A DNA stretch of 64,000 bases from Brachyhypopomus gauderio (GCF_052324685.1 NC_135222.1:10585873-10649872); one strand, 5' to 3'; shown: positions 41,621 through 54,887, counted from the stretch's first letter. Made by a program: numbers and translations. The notes: generated from the letters alone by a model not told the origin.

Positions 41621-44600
41621 GTTACAAGAGAATCTTATATTGATTACATACTACCAAGTACTAAACATATTAAATTCTACTATCATCAGAACTAATAACT
41701 CCTAGAACTATAGAATGTTAGATCATAATCCCACCTGTAGGCTGTGTATTGTGATGCTGATAAAGTAGACGTAGGAAGAGTATTCATAAAACAAAGGGAT
41801 AGGTGAGTATGAGTAGGAGACTGAAACAGGAAACAAAGGAGACACTTTTGGATAGAATGCACTTTGAGGGATTTTGAGTGGGACTGAACACTGGCAACCA
41901 GAAGCACTAATAAATAGAAACCTATTGCTAACATCCTGAACAAGATTAGTTTCTTTTTTAAAATTACAGTATATAAGAAAAAATAGACCGACACTGGACA
42001 GCTGATATAGCCGGCATGAGAGGTGTTGTTAGCTGCTTAGGGCACTGCTGAACCTGCACTAAGATTACATAGACTTGAACTGTCATTTACATTTACATTT
42101 ACATTTACAGCATTTAGCAGACGCTCTTATCCAGAGCGACTTACAAAACTGTCAGCAGAACAAATACCAGAAGAACATAGAAATCAGATGGTCTGTAGTG
42201 ACCTAATAGCAAAATCTTTATAATTAAGAGACAGGTATATAGAGAACCAGGTTCTATTCTCTCATTAAAATAAATCAAATCTAAACAAACCTGAGTACCA
42301 TAGGACACTGCTATACCATAGAGAACAATAAGTCAATAAGCAGTCAGATAATGAACACAGCCCTTCGCTCATTCCACCAGTCTGCCTCAACAGACATCAC
42401 ACATACCTCCACTCCATAAAACCCTCATTCACAACCTCAGAGTGAAGTCACTTGTGTTCAGGCCAAGACTCTAAACTATCCTCCTTCAAAATTAACATAA
42501 ACTAAAACTGTTCTATGTGTTGTTAAAAAAGAGTCTGCCTAAAGAAGTACAGGGAGTAAGTAGTATGGACTGGTCATAAACATAGCCAGAAGAAAGATCA
42601 GAAGAAGGAAAGTGGAAAAGCTGAAAGTATAGCTATCCCTCCGTTTAATGTGTTAATGAGATGACAAGGAAGAGGAGGATTTAAAGGAAGAGGAAGTGCT
42701 AGAATATGTTACTTCAACAACATCAACAGAGGCAGTAAAAACCAGCTCTACAATGGCAGTACTGGCCATGCAGACAAATGGGGCACACCAGAGGAACCTG
42801 TACCAATGTAAATCACGCCCAGGAAGTGGCAGTCTGAAATCTTAAATGGGCAAAGCAGGAGCAAATCCAGAGCAGCACACAGAATGTGCACAGAGTTGTA
42901 ATAAATAACACAGTGGGGTAAATATGTTAATCCCCAGAAATGTGGATGAGAGAATTTAAAGTGCATGGACTAAGGTTCTGTAAAAAATATGGAAAGATCA
43001 GCCCCTCGGTCTCTGCAGTATTCAGTAACAGGAATTCAAAGGTAGTGTGGCAAATATTAATGACAGGCCATTGGGAGAAAATAAAAACATATTTTAGCTA
43101 CAACTTATTGGCTGAAATTACCAGAGACTAAATTAAGTAATAACATTAGGTTATAGCATCCCTGGATGCAGGTCACACAGCATGATATGATGGAGGACCT
43201 GATACACTGTGTTGTCCTTTACAGTTTGATTCTACAGTAAGATTCCCTTTGGGAAGCAAATATGGAGTGTTCCATGATACTGCCTTCTAGTCACATCATG
43301 GCATTTAATTGAAGAAATATATCTATTTTGTAGCTGTCTGGGTCTACTTTTTCACTGCCATTTTGAATGATTGGTTTTAACAAGCATAAAAAACACTAGT
43401 CATATAAAATTTCAGCCTCTGGTGGTTCAGACAAGAAAATCCAAATGAAACTATCATAAATGTCTTAGAAATATCTGTCCACTGTAGAGTGCATGATGCA
43501 TGACAGGGCATAATGAATGAAAGAGCTGGCTATTTCTTTGTGTGCTTATGTGAAGCTTGTTTACTGGTCCGGCAGACATGTCAGCCTGTGTTTGAGTATA
43601 GCAGCTTCAAAATCAATAAGGGTGATGGCATGTGGGGCATTTTATGGAGGTCAATATTCATGTCTTTTGATAGTTTTGGACGTTTTTCAGAGGCATACTC
43701 CAAATAGAGAGTTAATAGAATATTTTTCAGAATGTTCTGCAACTCACTGGTAAGATGGCTGTGCAAGTGACCAAAGAAGATATAAAAATATACATCATCT
43801 TAATTTAATGCTATTTCAGTGGATTATGATAATTTTTGCAATAACAAGCATAACAAAAATCATTAGTAGTAGGCTATTCCAATGTCTGGGTAGCTAGCTG
43901 GCAACACTTATACAATGATTGCTCATTTGTGCATAAGAATTCTGCATCTTAACATATGTATATATTGCATTACCCCTTTGGAGGTTTGTATTTCAAAATG
44001 TAACTAGTCCTGCAGCAAGGTTGCTGATCTTTTGAAATTTCCTCTAATATCAGTGCAGACTGGCAGGTTTGCCCACCGATCATGCTAGTAGCCTGGTGAT
44101 GAAGCAGTATTCTGGTAATGAACCAGACAACCGCACAGGGATGCCTCTATCACAACAGCTGAGGCTATCATGTTTGAAATGTCTGACAAAAATGTGTTGA
44201 GTCTGTCTATGTAGAAGCCATGTAAACTGAAAAACAAGGGGTGTGGCTAATCATTCTGAACCCTCCACTTTGAAGCTAGAAGGCTGAACCTCTTGGGGAA
44301 GGAGCAAATATGGAAATTCAGTGAAATTATCCCTCCCATACGTGTGGTGGCCTTTAGAAAATGTCTGTTGTGTTTCATGCAAACTGAATGCCTTGTTTTA
44401 TCTCATGTTTTCTGATGTAGGCAGTCCACATGAAACTGGCTGGGTTATCAACATTTTACAATTTGTGGGGTTGTACACAAAATACATGTGGTATTGTAAG
44501 TTGCCAGGCACTCCAAATACATGTGTAACTGAGGTATGTGCATTACTCAGTTCAAAGGGACATAAGCTGTTTCTGGGTGTTCTTTGGGTCTGTTTCTGGG

Positions 44601-45025
44601 TGTTCTTTTATTACCCTGCCCTCACGTATCACATGCCATCATATATCACCAATGCTCTTAATCATATCATTATTTGAAATATTAACATTTGTAGAGATGA
44701 TTTTTTTAATGAAAAAACCAAGACAACTTGTTGTACACCAATACACACATAGTGTCCTCTTAAAAGCAACTTCAAAACATCTACCCACAATCCACTTTAT
44801 CAGAATCAGCTACATCATTCACTGGATTCTTTATGTGGCACCTATGTTTGTTTCAGGGGACTACACACACAGCCTAGGCTACTAGTAGTTAATTTCTGAC
44901 CACAGAACTAGTACTAAGTAGATATTACTTGAATCCCATACCATTGGCATGACACTGTAGTTGTACTGGGTGCTGCACTGTTATGATTGTATTAGGCATA
45001 GTTTTTCATGTCATTATGTTTCTAG
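41621..45025. other. Intergenic region, no gene seen
   Basis: No exon with recognisable protein content or consistent splice sites is seen. A short common teleost repeat (several ATTTAC copies followed by AGCATTTAGCAGACGCTCTT) sits at about 42086-42148. The remaining open frames are short and low in complexity. Confidence 0.55.
42086..42148. repeat. Widespread teleost interspersed repeat fragment
   Basis: ATTTAC repeats lead into AGCATTTAGCAGACGCTCTT and TCCAGAGCGACTTAC. This word string is found at very many places in fish genomes. Only about 60 bp remain, so the class is not decided. Confidence 0.65.
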
Positions 45026-45123
45026 TAGGGGTGTGACGAGATCTTGCGAGATGTAACTCAGCGATATTTCTCGTCGCGTTAAATATCTGTCTCGCGGGAT
45101 TTGTGATCTAGGAAGCAGCCAAA

Positions 45124-45366
45124 ATGACGTCGGAAAATACAGGTATTACTATTGAAGGTGCACCCGCCATTTTCAAATCGTTTGTTTGGCAGCATTTTGG
45201 ATACCCGCCGGAAATGATAAATGGCAAGAGAGTGACTGATAAGACACGGACCATATGCAAACATTGTATGAAAATAATGCCATACACCGCGGTTAATACG
45301 AGCACGATGCAGAGACATTTACAGCACCACCACAGCTCAGTACTCAAATCAACACATCTTACTTGA
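45124..45366 (+). pseudogene. BED-type zinc finger fragment of hAT transposase
   Basis: An 80-codon frame starts 98 bp inside the transposon end. It holds FVWQHFGYPPEM, then CKHC and a later HLQHHH, which matches the aromatic-CxxC-HxxxH layout of BED fingers that bind transposon ends. The frame ends at TGA 45364-45366, well short of a full hAT transposase of 500-700 residues. Confidence 0.8.
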
Positions 45367-45593
45367 ACAGAGGTAGCAGGGACAGAAAGACACGCTTTGG
45401 CAAGTTGAGACAGCAAAGAATTTCGGGAGCAGTGTGGCGATGTTAATATGCTAATATATGGACATGCTAATATTATTAAAAATGAACATGGCAGTGTAGT
45501 TGCAGCAAATTCAGTGACATACTTGGCCAGGCTCTGTTTGCACTATTTGCACTCTGTATTGATAGAGAAGAACTTTTTGTTTTGCACATAATA

Positions 45594-45925
45594 CAGTGAG
45601 TCCCCGCTTAACGGCGGATCTGGTTAACGACGGACCAGAGTTACGACCGACTTTTTTTATTTCGCACGGAGGAGCAGTGGCAGCACAGTGGAGTTGTGTG
45701 GAGTGTTGTGTACGATAAGCTGAGGCAGCGCAGCCTCCACCGCAGCCCTTCTCGGCAACACGATCACTCTTTCTCACGCTGTACGCACGAGAACATTGTT
45801 CGTTTTTTATCTGTACTGTATTTACGATCAAAGCGTATCTAAATTTAGGGTCATGTTTAACGACGAAAACTGCTTTACGACGGACTTTTCAGTCTCTAAC
45901 CCCGTCGTTAAGCGGGGACTCACTG
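45594..45925. mobile_element. Tigger-like (pogo/mariner) MITE nested in the hAT element
   Basis: The element begins CAGTGAGTCCCCGCTTAACG and ends with the exact inverse, CGTTAAGCGGGGACTCACTG. TA dinucleotides flank it (45592-45593, 45926-45927). The terminal sequence resembles Tigger/pogo ends. At 332 bp with no transposase frame it is non-autonomous. Confidence 0.87.
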
Positions 45926-46231
45926 TAATATTGTTTGCGCTTGATAGAAGGGGAAATATTTTATTTGAACTTTTATTAAATTTTTATATTTTAATTTCAA
46001 TTTGTAGCGGAAGAAGTTTATTAAAAGTCCATGCTTAATGTTAAGAGTTATAATAAAGCATTTCAAAATGCATGTGCAACTCGGTTAAATAAAAGTCTGT
46101 TGTCCAGTCATATAATTTGTTATTTTAGTTTTCTTAAAATCTCGTCTCGTTCTCGTGAACCCAATATCGTGTCTCGTGAGCTGAGTGTATCGTCACACCC
46201 CTAGTATCTACTGGGTAGAGCTGCCTGTCAC

Positions 46232-47085
46232 CAGGGTTGCCAGTTCCTACAAAAATATCCCGCACAAAGTCAGTGTAAAACCCTCCCCTCAGAAGCCTAA
46301 ACTAGCCCAAAGTTGTTGACCGGGGGGTGAGTGTAAAATGGAGACAAATTAAGTATTATATCGCGATCGATTCTTAGGGCATACTCACACTAGGCTCTGT
46401 GATCCGGGCCCGGGCACGGTTGCCTGCCGAAGCACGGTTCGTTTGGCTAGTGTGAGCGCTCCAACCGTGCCCGGGCCCGCTTGAAGAGGTGGGCCAGGGC
46501 ACGATTCATGTGGACTCGGGCACGGTTCGTTTCTAGTGTGAGCGCTATCCGTGCCCGGGCCCGCTTGGTGCCTCGTCTGATTGGTTCATTTCGCTGGAAC
46601 TCAAACATGACGTCAGTGATGCGACGCTCACGTTAAACAGTCATAGCGGCAAAGCGATTAGCAGACAATCGTTGTGTTAAATTATCAATAAATCTGTGCT
46701 TGCACCGTGTTTCTGCACTCCCAAAACGACTCCAAAAATACAATAAAAAGAGAATCGTGAACTCCATAGTGTTGTGCGAGCGAGCTTTTTTTCCAAATAA
46801 AGCGGCGTTGTGATGACGTAAGCGTGCTCGGGCCGGGTTGCTGAAGCCAATGTGAGTGCAGGCCGGAGGGGGAGTGGGGAGGGGGGATAACCGGGCCCCA
46901 GCACGGAACCAGCAAACCGTGCCTAGTGTGAGTACGCCCTTAGTGTTGACTTGTAACTCCCGCGGTAGCCCAACTCAAAAGTAGCCCAAAAAACCGCACC
47001 CCGCGACCCCAGAATTTTTTTTACCCGCGACAGGATTTTCAAACAAGCCCAATTTGGCGTGAAAACCGTGAACCTGGCAACTCTG
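46232..47085. mobile_element. hAT MITE (CAGGGTTGCCA ends), interrupted by a Harbinger-like element
   Basis: The left end is CAGGGTTGCCAGTTC and the right end, in reverse complement, CAGAGTTGCCAGGTTC. A perfect 8-bp target duplication, CCTGTCAC, occupies 46224-46231 and 47086-47093. Without the nested insertion at 46377-46939 it would be about 290 bp, close to the 279-bp copy at 59375-59653, with which it shares an internal core. Confidence 0.88.
46377..46939. mobile_element. Harbinger-like MITE with TTA target duplication
   Basis: The termini are GGGCATACTCACACTAGGC and, inverted, GCCTAGTGTGAGTACGCCC. TTA flanks both sides (46374-46376 and 46940-46942), as in PIF/Harbinger insertions. The interior is GC-rich and carries repeated CCGTGCCCGGGCCCG and GGCACGGTTCGTTT words. 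At 563 bp there is no transposase frame. Confidence 0.82.
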
Positions 47086-47093
47086 CCTGTCAC

Positions 47094-48394
47094 GCAAGAA
47101 TATCCAGCCAACACTGGTTCTGTATTGTGGATCTGATGAGCCACACCCTGGGGAGTATTGTCTTCATTACACTGCGTGATTACATAACACCTGACACATT
47201 ACATTGTACACACTTCCTTTTGTCAACTACCTGTCTCCATTCCAGATGGCCTACATTTTTTTCTTGTGATGTCATTGACCTGGTCTTCTTTTTTCTGCCA
47301 TTCCCGATTAAAGGTCGCCACAGCGGACCAAACTCCTCCATCTGGCCCTGGTGATTTTATTTATTTTTACTATTTTTTAATTATTATTATTATGCATTCT
47401 ACTACTTACGTCAGTTTCAGAACCTTTAAGAACTGATTCTAACTAACTCTACATGGCCTTCCAACACGGATACCAAGATAATGTTTATATTTTTCTGTGG
47501 TACACCTTGATAAAGAAAGCGTTTTGCATACGTGGCGTATTTTACACGTGACGATTTAGGAAATTCAATTTCTAATAGTGATAAGGTTCGTCTACCTGAC
47601 TAGTGGTTGAAGGAGGAGTTAAGAAAACATACTTCCTCGTTTTGCCGTTGAATAGGTCAGGAACACGCGCCATCGATGAGTAAATAATTTATTAAGGTAA
47701 TTACCTATTTCTGACAAGTTGTACCTCTTTGAAATAATCTTGCTTCATAGTAGAAGCATAGTTGAGTTACAGTTGTTTTTCTTTGTACTATAATAATAAC
47801 ACGACACATGTAAGCCTATAGCCTAGGTCATATGACTTCATATAACGTGCTTTATTTAACTTTCCTTTCCCTTTATTCTTTATATTGTTGTAGTATGCTT
47901 TGTGTAACTTGTGTAAAATGGGAAATGTGATATCGATGAGTAGGCTAATAGGCTACCACTTTAAGATATCAAGCTTCTAGACCCGGAAAGTGTCATGCGC
48001 TGTTTTAGTGTACGTTCAAGTAACGCAGATGTCAGTTTGTGCTGCGCACATTTCTTTATTGTCCTTTTTAAAACCCCCAGTGTGGCTTTTATTAAAGTAC
48101 TTTCTAAACATTTTAACAACTGTAACGTATATGACGTTACTATATTATTATTAGGTGGCGACATGTAAATGGTTGGTTACTGGAAATAAATACTGCGATC
48201 ATTGTCATAATTTTACGAATGCATTTGATTGCGCAGATTGTGCTTTACTTGAACGCACCTTTGTGTCATCAGTTCACTGATACGGGTTTCGGGTATGTTG
48301 GATGTGGGCTGTAGTTACTTCGTAATGTTACATTTCTAAGGACCTTCGGTTGGTCTTTACGCTTCTTGTCCTTTCTGTTGTCTCTCTTTTAACA
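47094..48394 (+). other. 5' flank and promoter region of slc35c1
   Basis: No coding exon other than slc35c1 is seen. A short common repeat remnant (AAAGGTCGCCACAGCGGACC) is at about 47312-47331. The 45 bp before the slc35c1 ATG at 48395 are in frame with it and open from an ATG at 48350. That upstream ATG would add 15 hydrophobic residues. Homology favours the downstream start. Confidence 0.5.
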
Positions 48395-50329
48395 ATGAAC
48401 AGGACACAGCTGAAGAGATCGAGGATTTTAAGAATGGCGCTGACTGATGCAGATGCAATGGACCAAGATAAAAAAGGGGAGCCATTTATCCTACGTGCTG
48501 TAAAGATAGCGCTGGTAGTGACGATCTACTGGTTTGTTTCAATAACCATGGTGTTCCTCAATAACTATCTGCTGGACAGCAAGGATCTGGACGCCCCTCT
48601 TTTTGTAACGTTCTTTCAGTGTGTCATAAGCGTCTGTCTATGTTGGCTTATGAACATTTTCTCCAAACTGTGGCCAGGGGTCGTGGATTTCCCGTCTATA
48701 AAACTGGACCTAAAAGTTTCCCGAGAGGTTTTACCCCTGTCTGTCGTATTTATCACTATGATCACCTTTAACAACTTGTGCCTGAAGAACGTGGGAGTCG
48801 CCTTCTACACTGTCGGGCGCTCACTTAGCACGGTTTTTAATGTCATATTGTCTTACTTTATTCTCAAGCAAACTACTTCTTTTTACGCACTGCTGTGTTG
48901 TGGAGTCATTTTAGGTAAGTTGTTTTACTTTCTACGTTTCATGTGTGGGCTGTGGAATAGCAACTGAAGTGGTTTTTAAACTATCAACAGCAACCCAACA
49001 ATGAAATCATTGCACCCAACATCAGCAACTAAAAATATGTAAAATGTATATGTAAAATGCAAGAGCCCTGCAAAGAAGTTAATTGATAATCTTAGGTAGG
49101 CAAGGATGAATGTCAAACCCAGAAGCATAGTAGCATTGATAAGCTTTTTTGCCTGAAGAAAAAGAGCTACAGAGGATCATGAATAAGTCTGTAAGGAAAT
49201 GGATATTCATTGTCATGCTATCTTAGTAGAGTGGCATGGTATGTGAGAGGGTTGCAGGAGAGACTGCTGGCAAGATCAGTTGAGGAATTTAAATGTGTTC
49301 AGGCAAGTCACAAGGTGATTTTTTTAGGGTCAAAGGACACAGTGATTAAGGGGCTTGAATTAGATGATTCATAGAAGGTAATTATTAAGGTCACATCACC
49401 AGGGAGGTGAGTTATTACTAGATTATGTCTGAGCCGAGCTAGGGGAGGCAAGGTGAACTACAGGAACTTTGCAAGGAAACGGGTCTATGGCTAGGATGGG
49501 AGAATTTAGAGAAACGGGCAAGAGTTGAGGACAATGTTGAATAAAAATTTTGCTTAGAAATTCTGAGAATATGCAGTGGGAGAATGTGTTTTGTGTATAT
49601 TAAGTTGTCAGAGGTGCTCACAGGACTCATATCTAAGTCTGCCACATCCATGCTTGTTGAATTACTCTGCATTTAATATGATTCACTGCACTATAAGGGC
49701 ATCAGTTTATCAGCATAACTGTAAGCCTGTCTGATTCTTCTTCCCCAGGAGGTTTCTGGCTTGGTGTGGATCAGGAGGGTGTAGCAGGCTCCCTCTCCTG
49801 GTCTGGAGTCATTTTCGGAGTTATCGCCAGTGCCAGCGTCTCCCTGAATGCCATCTACACAAAGAAGGTGATGCCGGTGGTGGATGGAAGCATTTGGAAG
49901 CTCTCCTACTACAACAACCTCAACGCCTGCGTCCTTTTCCTACCGCTCATCCTCGTTTTCGGAGAGCTGGGCCGCTTGACTGGGTTCAGTGGTCTGTGGA
50001 ATTTGCATTTCTGGGGCATGATGATCGCAGGTGGTGTGTTTGGCTTTGCCATTGGCTATGTAACGGGTCTCCAGATCAAGTACACCAGTCCGTTAACACA
50101 CAACGTATCAGGCACGGCTAAAGCCTGTGCTCAGACTGTGCTGGCTGTAGCATACTATGCCACTAGCAAGAGCCTGCTGTGGTGGACCAGTAACCTGATG
50201 GTTCTCACTGGGTCATTTGCCTACACATGGGTCAAAGGCATGGAGATGAAAAAGATTCAGGTTCCTGAGGAATCATCATCATCATCATTAACCGAAGAGA
50301 AGCAGAGTAAAGCAGACTCAGGGGTATAA
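48395..50329 (+). CDS. slc35c1: GDP-fucose transporter 1 (2 coding exons, 366 aa)
   Basis: Exon 1 is 48395-48914 and exon 2 is 49749-50329; the split falls inside a Gly codon of [13 protein letters not shown], and they total 1,101 nt. The product is a ten-helix nucleotide-sugar antiporter of the SLC35 family. It carries GDP-fucose into the Golgi for fucosylation of glycans, in exchange for GMP. It begins [20 protein letters not shown], nearly identical in plan to the human protein. Conserved stretches include [50 protein letters not shown] and [15 protein letters not shown]. The last four residues, DSGV, resemble the human C-terminus. I prefer the ATG at 48395 over the in-frame ATG at 48350 because it matches orthologues. 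Human SLC35C1 also has two coding exons and 364 residues. An ATTAAA at 50810-50815 is a possible poly(A) signal. Confidence 0.96.
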
Positions 50330-53300
50330 ATCAGTTTCAGACAGAAGCTGGATATGAAGACCAATGTTACTGGGATGATGTTTTAAATTAACTTTATTAC
50401 TGGGGATACTTGGGAAAGAACATTATCTTTTGAACATGCAATTTTTATTATGGAAAAGTTCATAGTTTATATAGTGGCTGTGTGTACTTGTGTGTGTGTG
50501 TGTGTGTGTACATGATGAAAGTCCTCTCGGGTATGTGAAGTTTGAACAAGACATTTTTAAACATTCTTTGTTGTACCATTTGGAGAAAAATTAAGACTGG
50601 ACAAATAGATTGTAAATGAAAGAACAATATGTTTTCTGGCACTATTAACTGTTCAGCTTTTACAAAGAAACACCACTGAGCAAAACGCTTAACATGCTGT
50701 GGTTTGTTTCAGAATGATCATTAATGCATGTTAGATATAGAAGATGCAAGAACTGTAGTTTGGACTTCAGGGCCATATGCTTAAGTGTTTATTTTAGACT
50801 TTAGATGTGATTAAAAGATTAAATAAGGGAGCAGAGTAGAGAACAGCTGTGATTGTGGGACACTAAATCTTTTAAGTACTTTCACGTGATTATCTAATTT
50901 GTGAAACATGCTTCATTGTAAGTGTTATATTAGTGACTTTCTCATCTGCTGTTTACTTTAGAGCCGAGACAAGATAGCACACTGGCCTTGACAGGCAGTA
51001 GATGTATGATAGTTCAGCAGATGTAGATTTCCCACTCTGAAGTTTCTTGTGAGTTTGAGCTCTCCGTACAGCTGACCTTCTTGATCAGGGTTGTTTTGAC
51101 TCCTTGAAGGAGATCAGGCATATTTCGCACCATCTCTGCAGTTGAAGAAGTGTATACACTACAGATGACCGTAAGGTTTCTGTTAGTCTTGAACGTATGA
51201 CTAATTTGTGTTTTCCGCTCTGTGAGATCAAATAACTTGAGGTATTTATATGATTATTTTTTTTGTGTGTTGTGGGTTTTTTCTTTGTGTAGGTATTCTT
51301 TATAGTATATGTGAGAGGGAGTCAAAATCCTCTCCGGAATTATGGCCAGTAGAAATGCTATGCTTTGAGACACAAAACGAATGTCCTTCGACAGAGCGGA
51401 CCATTGTCACGTTTACATTGAGGTAATAATCAGTAGGGACACAGAAAACTAACAACCAACCTTAAAAAGTTATAGAATAAATTTCTATGGGTTCACCACT
51501 GGCATGGCCTCAACAGTGTATTATAAATATATTATAGCACAAACATCCCACTGCTTAACTGACCATGTAGGTAGGCATAAGGAGACATGATACCAGCAGT
51601 CCAGCCACCTGTCAACTGCTGCCCCATTTATTTCCTGGAATGGCTTAACAGCTTTTTAAAACGTCCTGACAATGACTTGTTGCTTCATAAATTTACCACT
51701 GAACATAATAATGTGTGTTCACGTTCTCCATTGGCATTTATTCTCTGATCATTAAAATGCTCCTGTGAGTACTCATATTAATTAGTTATACTTAATGTTA
51801 ATAGCTACATAGCTACAACTACACACATCTCATCACAATTTAAATTCTGGCAGCCTTTTACTGAATTTTGTGTGTTATGTTTTTTTTTTACACATCTTAA
51901 ACTTCTGCTTTTAGTGTGGACAGACCCCTTTTCAATGTATACACATGGTGTCTAAGTCATCAGCATTAAAGCATTGTCAAGCAGGGTATTTATAAAGAAA
52001 TTCAAGAGATTTGGGGTCAGCATTCCTGTTCCAGTGTGTCTAAGCCCAGCAGAGAGATGAGTATTTCATATTTATCATCACTAGGTGGCAGGAGTGAGCT
52101 AACTGGCTCGAATCGTTTGACAGTGCAAGATTTTGCTGCAATACTTCTAATCCAGAAAACATGTTCCTTTAAAAAAATGCATTAAGTTTATGATGTTGTT
52201 TATTCTTAACTATCTGGGCTATTTCAGTAATGTTTCTACATTTTTGTCAGTACATGATGTATGAGATCTCTTGTATACTGTGCTAATTGCTTTGGTATCA
52301 TATTGTTCCAGTACTTGTTCTCAAATAAGGACAAAGTGTCATTATTCCAAAACAATAAATCACATATTCTCAAAAGTACCCAAAAACAAAAGTGACAGAT
52401 TAGCTACTTTTACATTTTTAAACTAAAATTCTTTATAGCTTAAGGATCTATGTGTCAAAACACAGAACTACAAGTAAAATGCATTTCTGTTCATTCATGT
52501 TACCCTCACAGTCATACAGGAAACCAGAGTACACAAGCAGGAGACCAACCCCTGCTCAGGTTTGCTTGGCAAGTTTATTTTTGCATCGTGGGAATGGGAT
52601 GGAAGTACTCTAATTTCATTACTAAATTAGACTGTTTCATAGTTTTTATAGCCAAATGGTGTCCATGACACTGGAACTGTGTGGTGATGCATGTCTGTGT
52701 TTGTGTAGGTAGTAGCAGGTTTTATTTTGATAGGAGCAAGGAAATCTTGATAAATCATAGACGGTCCAGTATTTCTGCTAATTCCTCTGACCACCAGGCA
52801 TGTTGGCTTGTTAGTTTCTAACGGACACAAATAAACTGTTCAACCTGTGTGTGATAGAACTCTCAGGTTCGTCATGTGTAGACCCACAAACCAGGCCACT
52901 CGAACACTACACATTTCAGGATGAAGGATAATTTTATAATGGCATTTCCAGCACATGTACTTTTACATTCACTTTAAAGAGAATATAATTCGCCTCTAAC
53001 ACATCTGGCTGTATATTCTGACTCTTAAGATACCCAACAGCAAATATTTTGACTAATGCTGTTTATGTTGTCGAATTCTACTTACTTATATTTTACAAAA
53101 TTACTTCTGGCTTTTCTTCTGCTGTATAATCTATGCAATTAAATATTTTTTCATTTGGGTTTTTTTGTAGTACAACACACTTTGACATTATAGTACGAGT
53201 GATGTGGTCTGTGGCATGAGATTGTAGATTCATCCTTGATGCCTCCTGGCCTTGTGGGGCAGTCTGCACAACAGGACTCCCATTGCCACATTAACAACAA

Positions 53301-54887
53301 TAATTAGAGTCTGTTCCATATCTCCACAAAATGGTAAAGCATACTTCCAGTCAGATGATGAGTGTTTCCTATACCTTATTAACAATGATTATTATGTATT
53401 ATTACTAAATGTACATTTATAATCAGCTTTATTATCTGTGGAGAAATCAATTCTTGTAAACAGTCCACTAATTGAAATAAGCCCTATGTGGAAAAAAGAA
53501 TTAGGATGCATTTGCTTGTGTGTGTGTGTGTGTGTCTGCATAAAAGTCAAAATCAACACCTCCATTCTGCTGGATAATTTTGCACACTGGCACAGTAATG
53601 GTGGGCATATCCAGGTGTACCCGGTTGGGTCCAGAAACAGCTGCCCCTCTAATAACACTGCACTTCCTGCTGGGACAGGAACCAATGACAGAGGGTCATA
53701 ACACATTGGGAGAGGATTTGTTAATATCATATCTCGTAATGGTATTTTGGCATTTTTATCAAAAATTTTTTTATGTGTTACATAACAATACCTGGCAAAC
53801 CCTGTTATGAAAATCTAGGCTTTTATAAGGCACTCATGAGTTATCTGGCCAAAATATGTGAATGTCATTGGTTAAATATTCAATAAATCCTGTTTTTTTT
53901 TTTTTGTCATCTATGTTTTTGTGTTTCTGTGTTCATCACAGTATCCTATCCTATGAGCTGCAGTGTACACACTCTACACACATTTATAATAATGATCCTC
54001 AATAACCATGTATATAATATATACAACAGCTTAAAAGAAATTTCATCTTAATTGTGTTTTATAAAGATAATCAATACAGGCCATAAATAGGAGAAGCTTG
54101 GCTACAGAAGAGCACTGTACGAGGATGTATTCATGATTAAATAAATGTGTCAGTATTTAATAAGAAGAACTGGGGACCCTCAATTTGGAACGCCCATCTG
54201 GACTGTACCAAAGCTGCCTTTGGGCACATTGGTTACCTGCGGGCCACAGTTAGCAGGCTATGAATGGAAATTTAGATGTAAGTGTGGTTACCAGGACGGC
54301 AAAACCACACATTTAAACCTATTTTATACAAAACAAAGGCAAGACGGAAGGACCAGACCTCAGAAGGAAGCAAGTACAAAGTAAGCACCTGGTTAAAAGT
54401 GGAAACAAACGCTTTGCACTGAACAAAATGTTAGTTGCCACTGATACGTATTAAGATTCTGTGATAACCGTGATTTGAAGAGTTGGTTTCACTTGATTTT
54501 GCGTGTAGGTTGTTTTAGTAGCATGTTATTAAGTATTTTAAACAGCATAAGTAGCCAGCTACGTGAAACCCTCTTGGGCTACTAGTAACATCCTTAAAAA
54601 GATTTTATTAAACGTGTCATTTCAGTTTAATGAATATGCATGAATAAGGCGGAAGTCCATCAACACGTAGTGTGCGGAACAGTGGAGTAAGTACTTCAAT
54701 CTGTTGGATTCATGACTGCATTGTTTGGCCGTGTGAATCAAGTGTACCGTTTCTGACTGCACAGCTGCTGGGTTAGAAGGGAAGGCGGCGTAGGTGATAC
54801 CTGCCCCTCCCGTCGGCTTATCGCAGCATCGCCCTACCACTTTCCCTGGAACTGCTTCTGTGGCAAATGAATGAAAAGAGGGAAGGT
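50330..54887. other. slc35c1 3' UTR and intergenic region, then mapk8ip1 5' flank
   Basis: No further coding exon is supported. GT microsatellites lie at 50486-50509 and 53515-53535. ATTAAA at 50810 and AATAAA at 52354 are candidate poly(A) signals for slc35c1. An 80-codon frame at 54145-54384 has no recognisable domain. The last 250 bp before 54888 become richer in CpG and presumably contain the upstream mapk8ip1 promoter. Confidence 0.5.

Larger units (their letters stand above)
45026..46203 (+). mobile_element. hAT-type transposon with BED-finger fragment, carrying a nested element
   Basis: The ends are TAGGGGTGTGACGA and TCGTCACACCCCTA, a perfect inverted repeat at least 14 bp long. The flanks GTTTCTAG (45018-45025) and GTATCTAC (46204-46211) match at six of eight positions, as expected for an aged 8-bp hAT target duplication. 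A partial BED zinc-finger frame sits just inside the left end. The catalytic transposase region is absent, so this is an internally deleted derivative. A Tigger-like element is inserted in it at 45594-45925. Confidence 0.87.

Noticed and set aside
43517-43753. Small gene in the 41-45 kb gap
   Set aside because: Overlapping short frames on both strands with low-complexity content and no splice logic.
48350-48394. N-terminal extension of slc35c1 from the upstream ATG
   Set aside because: Known orthologues start at the MNR-type methionine at 48395. The extension would add a short hydrophobic stretch not known in the family.
54145-54384. 80-codon frame just upstream of mapk8ip1
   Set aside because: No recognisable domain, no conserved motif and no clear gene context. 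It is probably chance.
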